This document shows positions 61,079 to 64,000 of a stretch of DNA of 64,000 nucleotides, piece by piece. Source of the stretch: Salinimicrobium sp035607535. GTDB taxonomy: Bacteria; Bacteroidota; Bacteroidia; Flavobacteriales; Flavobacteriaceae. Positions within the stretch are counted from its first letter, which is position 1; each line of letters opens with the position of its first letter. Location: assembly GCF_035607535.1 (NCBI RefSeq), contig NZ_JAYDZX010000017.1, positions 363,465-427,464 on the forward strand, given 5' to 3'. Below the pieces are notes generated by a model. The model was not told the origin of the DNA and ran no database searches. It saw nothing but the letters and a program-made list of their open reading frames with translations. The position numbers and the translations under genes were made by a program.

Positions 61079-62278
61079 ATGGCAGCTGCTTATATAGCAG
61101 GGGCTGAAGTTTTCTGGAGACAGACTGGGGCACTTGTTTTTTATGAAACGGGTAAATATGGTGTAATTCTTTTTCTCCTGATCGGTATATTTTTTAAAGG
61201 CACTTCTTCCAGAACAGTACCATACTGGTTGTATTTATTTTTTCTCATTCCAGGTGTAATCGTCGCATCTATTACTCTGAGTTATGAAGCGGAATTCAGG
61301 AAGCTTATTGCTTTTAACCTGGCTGGACCTGTATGTCTGGGTATTTCTGCTCTTTACTGTTATTATAAGAAGATTAAAAAGAAGGATCTCGAAATGGTCC
61401 TGATGATGTTGTTGCTTCCTGTCGTTTCCCAAATGTTCTATTTATATTGGTACACTCCTACTATACGGGAAGAAATCATAAGTCTTTCGGCAAATTATGC
61501 AGCTACCGGAGGGTATGGACCAAACCAGATCTCAACTGTTTTTGGATTAGGAGCCTTTTTATTGGTTACCAGGTTGTTCACGGTGAAAAGTAAGATGATC
61601 AATATAATCGACTTAATTCTATTGGGGCTAATGGGCTATAGGGCTTTAATTACATTTTCAAGAGGAGGTGTTTTTACAGGTTTGATATGTATCTTGGCTT
61701 TTATAGGATTTATGTATTATAAACAAGAACGACGTGATAAAGAATCTACCAAACTTAAAATGGGTTTGGTGCTTCTTTCTATGGTCGGGATATGGTTGTT
61801 CTCGTTAACGGCAACCTCCGGCCTGATTGGAAATCGTTACGCTAATAAGAATCGTGCTGGTGAAGTTAAAGAAGACATTACTACTGGCCGGGTGGAACTG
61901 GTGGAAGTGGAACTTGAAGGTTTTTACCATAATCCGGTGCTTGGAATAGGAGTGGGCAAAGGTCGGGAATTCCGCGAAGAAAACTTGGGTGTTGGAATTA
62001 ATTCTCATAATGAATTAACCCGGCTTTTAGCTGAGCACGGAATGTTTGGTGTAATAGCTGTTCTAATTCTTATATTTGTGCCCTTAATGTTTTGGCTGAA
62101 GTTCAAGAATAATTATTATTTTTTAGCTTTTGTGGCTTTTTGGTTTTTGACAATCAACCATTCGGCCATGAGAATAGCATTGCCGGCCTTTGTTTATGGA
62201 TTGGCCCTATTATATATTGTGGACGATAAAAAACGGCCTGTCGGGAAAATTAAAGACAACAGGAAGCTTGCGGCCTAA
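61079..62278 (+). CDS. O-antigen polymerase/ligase family membrane protein (Wzy-like)
   Basis: An integral membrane protein with about ten helices in the 399 residues from the ATG at 61079. The Wzy_C-type motif SHNELTRLLAEHGMFG (about residue 307 on) follows a large loop containing GRVELVEVELEGFYHNPVLG. AYIAGAEVFWRQTGALVFYE opens the frame. Upstream of this ATG the same frame encodes further helices, so the annotated start is probably internal. Such proteins polymerise or ligate lipid-linked repeat units. It lies near the end of the operon. Confidence 0.8.
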   Translation: MAAAYIAGAEVFWRQTGALVFYETGKYGVILFLLIGIFFKGTSSRTVPYWLYLFFLIPGVIVASITLSYEAEFRKLIAFNLAGPVCLGISALYCYYKKIKKKDLEMVLMMLLLPVVSQMFYLYWYTPTIREEIISLSANYAATGGYGPNQISTVFGLGAFLLVTRLFTVKSKMINIIDLILLGLMGYRALITFSRGGVFTGLICILAFIGFMYYKQERRDKESTKLKMGLVLLSMVGIWLFSLTATSGLIGNRYANKNRAGEVKEDITTGRVELVEVELEGFYHNPVLGIGVGKGREFREENLGVGINSHNELTRLLAEHGMFGVIAVLILIFVPLMFWLKFKNNYYFLAFVAFWFLTINHSAMRIALPAFVYGLALLYIVDDKKRPVGKIKDNRKLAA

Positions 62279-62287
62279 AATTAATTG

Positions 62288-63310
62288 ATGAAAAAAAGAA
62301 TTCTTTATATAGGTAACAATCTTTCCAACCCGACCTTTACCGCTACCTATATTTCTTTTTTCAGCGAAGTATTGAAACAGGAGGGGTATTGGGTGAAGAC
62401 GGCCTCTGCTAAAGACAACAAGGCGCTGCGTCTGGTGGAAATGCTTTCTCTTATCTGGAGTCATCGCAAGGAAACTGATGTGGTGCTGATTGATACCTAT
62501 GGTGCACAAAATTTTTACTATGCCTATAGCATAGGAAAGTTATGTCAGCAATTAAAGTTGCCTTACATCCCCATCCTCCACGGTGGAAATCTTAAGGAAC
62601 GCCTTGATAAAACCCCCAACCTTACGAAATCACTCTTCGGCAACGCCCGGGTCAATGTGGCACCCTCTCATTTTTTATATGATATTTTTGTAGATCACGG
62701 TTTTACGAATTCCCGCATCATTCCGAACTCCATAACTTTAGAGAATTACCCTTTTAAGGAGAGGAAAAAATTCCAGCCCAATTTTCTTTGGGTTCGCAGG
62801 TTTCAGGAGCGATATAATCCGCTAATGGCAATAAAAGTTTTCGAACAGGTTTATAATAAACATCCTGAAGCCAAACTATGTATGGTGGGACCCGAAAAGG
62901 ATGGTTCCCTCGTGAGGTGTATGGAATACGCGGCAGATAAGAATATTCCTGTTGAATTTCCAGGAAAGATGAAAAAGAAAGATTGGGCAGCTTTGTCTGT
63001 GGATTACGACTTCTTCATCAATTCTACTGATGTAGATAACACACCCATCAGCGTCATTGAAGCCATGGCCCTGGGCCTTCCCGTCATCTCAACAGACGTG
63101 GGAGGCATGCCTTATCTCATCGACAACGGCAAAGACGGTATTCTCGTGCCCCAAAACCACATACCTGCAATGGCTGCTGCTATAGAAGACCTGCTGCAGG
63201 ATCCTCAAAGGTGTCAGAGTATAGCACACGCTGCTTATGAGAAGGTGAGGCAGTTTGATTGGGATATTGTTAAAGAACAATGGATAGAAGTTTTTAATGG
63301 AGAGTTGTGA
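62288..63310 (+). CDS. glycosyltransferase family 4 protein
   Basis: A 340-residue GT-B enzyme. KKRILYIGNNLSNPTFTATY opens it. LPYIPILHGGNLKERLDKTP is the acceptor loop. FLWVRRFQERYNPLMAIKVF, KLCMVGPEKDGSLVRC and TPISVIEAMALGLPVISTDV with GGMP belong to the donor domain. The final codons, GEL then TGA, are formed by the heptamer GAGTTGTGA of the array that follows. Last glycosyltransferase of the operon. Confidence 0.92.
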   Translation: MKKRILYIGNNLSNPTFTATYISFFSEVLKQEGYWVKTASAKDNKALRLVEMLSLIWSHRKETDVVLIDTYGAQNFYYAYSIGKLCQQLKLPYIPILHGGNLKERLDKTPNLTKSLFGNARVNVAPSHFLYDIFVDHGFTNSRIIPNSITLENYPFKERKKFQPNFLWVRRFQERYNPLMAIKVFEQVYNKHPEAKLCMVGPEKDGSLVRCMEYAADKNIPVEFPGKMKKKDWAALSVDYDFFINSTDVDNTPISVIEAMALGLPVISTDVGGMPYLIDNGKDGILVPQNHIPAMAAAIEDLLQDPQRCQSIAHAAYEKVRQFDWDIVKEQWIEVFNGEL

Positions 63311-63415
63311 GTTCTCTGTTCTCAGTTTTCAGTTGTGAGTTCTCAGTTGTGAGTTCTCCGTTGTGGGTTCTCAGTTGTGAGTTCTCAGTTGTGAGTTCTC
63401 AGTGAGTTGTGATAA
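63302..63415. repeat. heptamer array (GAGTTCT/CAGTTGT type)
   Basis: Fourteen consecutive heptamers at 63302-63399, mostly alternating CAGTTGT and GAGTTCT, then a partial copy. The array begins inside the last codons of the GT4 gene and reads GTT-type after its stop. Confidence 0.92.
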
Positions 63416-63474
63416 AACTTCGCATAGCTCAGTTTTGTCCAGGTTTAAATTTGAAAGTCATAAGTTTATATAAT

Positions 63475-63502
63475 CAGATAACAGATAACCGACAGCCGAC
63501 AA
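63475..63502. repeat. heptamer array (CAGATAA/CCGACAA type)
   Basis: Two CAGATAA units, then CCGACAG and CCGACAA, 17 bp before the ATG of the four-helix gene. AAC-type on that strand, opposite in polarity to the array at 63302. Confidence 0.85.
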
Positions 63503-63518
63503 TCCTTAACTGAAGAAT

Positions 63519-63881
63519 ATGAAAAGTTATAAAGATCTGGACATATACAATTTATCCTTTCGATACGCTATTGAAGTTCACAAAGCTTCGCTGAAACTGC
63601 CCAAATTTGAACTTTATGAGCAGGGGAGTCAGGTGAGGAGATCCTCTAAAAGTGTAAAGGATAATATAGTAGAGGGATATGGGAGAAGAACCTATAAGCA
63701 AGACTTCATTAAATTTTTGACCTATAGTCATGCTTCTCTTCTGGAATGTCTTTCTCACCTAGAGATGATTGATGAGCTTTATGAGATTCCTGAAATTAAA
63801 GATCTGAAAAGCAAGTATGACTTATTGGGAGGTAAGATCTTTTCTTTTATTCAGTATGTAGAAAAGAACTGGAAAAGTTAA
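63519..63881 (+). CDS. four helix bundle protein (23S rRNA IVP-like)
   Basis: A 120-residue protein of the same family as the one at 15.9 kb but a different subgroup. It has YKDLDIYNLSFRYAIEVHKA at the N-terminus, LYEQGSQVRRSSKSVKDNIV in the middle with EGYGRRTYKQDF after it, and FLTYSHASLLECLSHLEMID in the third helix. The function is unknown. It stands alone after the operon, with heptamer arrays of opposite polarity on each side. Confidence 0.88.
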   Translation: MKSYKDLDIYNLSFRYAIEVHKASLKLPKFELYEQGSQVRRSSKSVKDNIVEGYGRRTYKQDFIKFLTYSHASLLECLSHLEMIDELYEIPEIKDLKSKYDLLGGKIFSFIQYVEKNWKS

Positions 63882-63885
63882 AAAG

Positions 63886-64000
63886 CAGTTGTCAGTTCTG
63901 AGTTGTCAGTTTTTGTTCCTTTTAACCGACAACCGACAACCGACAACCGACAACCGACAACCGACAACCGACAACCGACAACCGACAACCGACAACCGAC
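63886..64000. repeat. heptamer arrays at the window end (GTT-type then AACCGAC)
   Basis: After the stop of the four-helix gene, GTT-type words (GTTGTCAGTTCTGAGTTGTC) are followed by 11 perfect AACCGAC heptamers filling 63924-64000 exactly and continuing beyond the window. Confidence 0.95.

Noticed and set aside
63302..64000. Heptamer arrays as a CRISPR or as an origin of replication with iterons.
   Set aside because: Units are 7 bp without spacers, and no replication initiator gene or DnaA boxes are visible.
1..64000. tRNA or rRNA genes, IS elements, transposases, or phage genes.
   Set aside because: None seen on either strand; the repeats present do not contain a transposase frame.

Overview
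The window looks like a chromosomal piece of a marine-type flavobacterium (Bacteroidota, Flavobacteriaceae-like). The evidence is a 1119-residue SecA with the flavobacterial insertions and C-terminus, a DUF2795 protein beside it, a PorT-like outer-membrane barrel, and promoters of the Bacteroidota form TTG-N19-TAnnTTTG. Starts and gene families are read from sequence only; no database search was possible.

Region 1-12.2 kb is a housekeeping stretch, almost all on the minus strand: a DUF4199 membrane protein, secA, a DUF2795 protein, a PduO-type cobalamin adenosyltransferase, two tiny membrane proteins (one only 54 codons), a LolD/MacB-type ABC ATPase, a SAM methyltransferase carrying an in-frame repeat expansion, and an ABC-F ATPase. 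A plus-strand outer-membrane barrel follows. Intergenic gaps are long and filled with dispersed palindromes and degenerate 7-bp repeats.

Region 12.5-63.3 kb is one large surface-polysaccharide locus. It opens with wza-like and wzc-like export/kinase genes. A minus-strand block (16.4-27.4 kb) follows with asparagine synthase, neuA, a formyltransferase overlapping a NodB-type deacetylase, neuC, and three glycosyltransferase-like genes. From 27.55 kb a tightly packed plus-strand operon of about 35 genes runs to 63.3 kb. It encodes a pyruvyltransferase, five methyltransferases, a Wzm/Wzt ABC exporter, a DegT aminotransferase with two hexapeptide acyltransferases, wecB, neuB, an asparagine-synthase-like protein, a Wzy/ligase-type membrane protein and about 20 glycosyltransferases. 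The neu genes (A and C on minus, B 28 kb away on plus) suggest a nonulosonic (sialic-type) acid in the glycan. The part from about 29.3 to 46.5 kb is visibly more AT-rich than its flanks, which suggests a recombined cassette.

The most unusual signal is a family of degenerate heptamer arrays (period 7, cores GTT or AAC) at transcription-unit edges. Read on the coding strand, arrays after stop codons are almost always GTT-type and arrays before start codons are AAC-type. They also supply stop codons to several genes and have expanded inside at least two coding regions. A second family of about 120-135 bp imperfect palindromes separates the single-gene units of the neuA-neuC segment, and one copy abuts a broken GIY-YIG gene.
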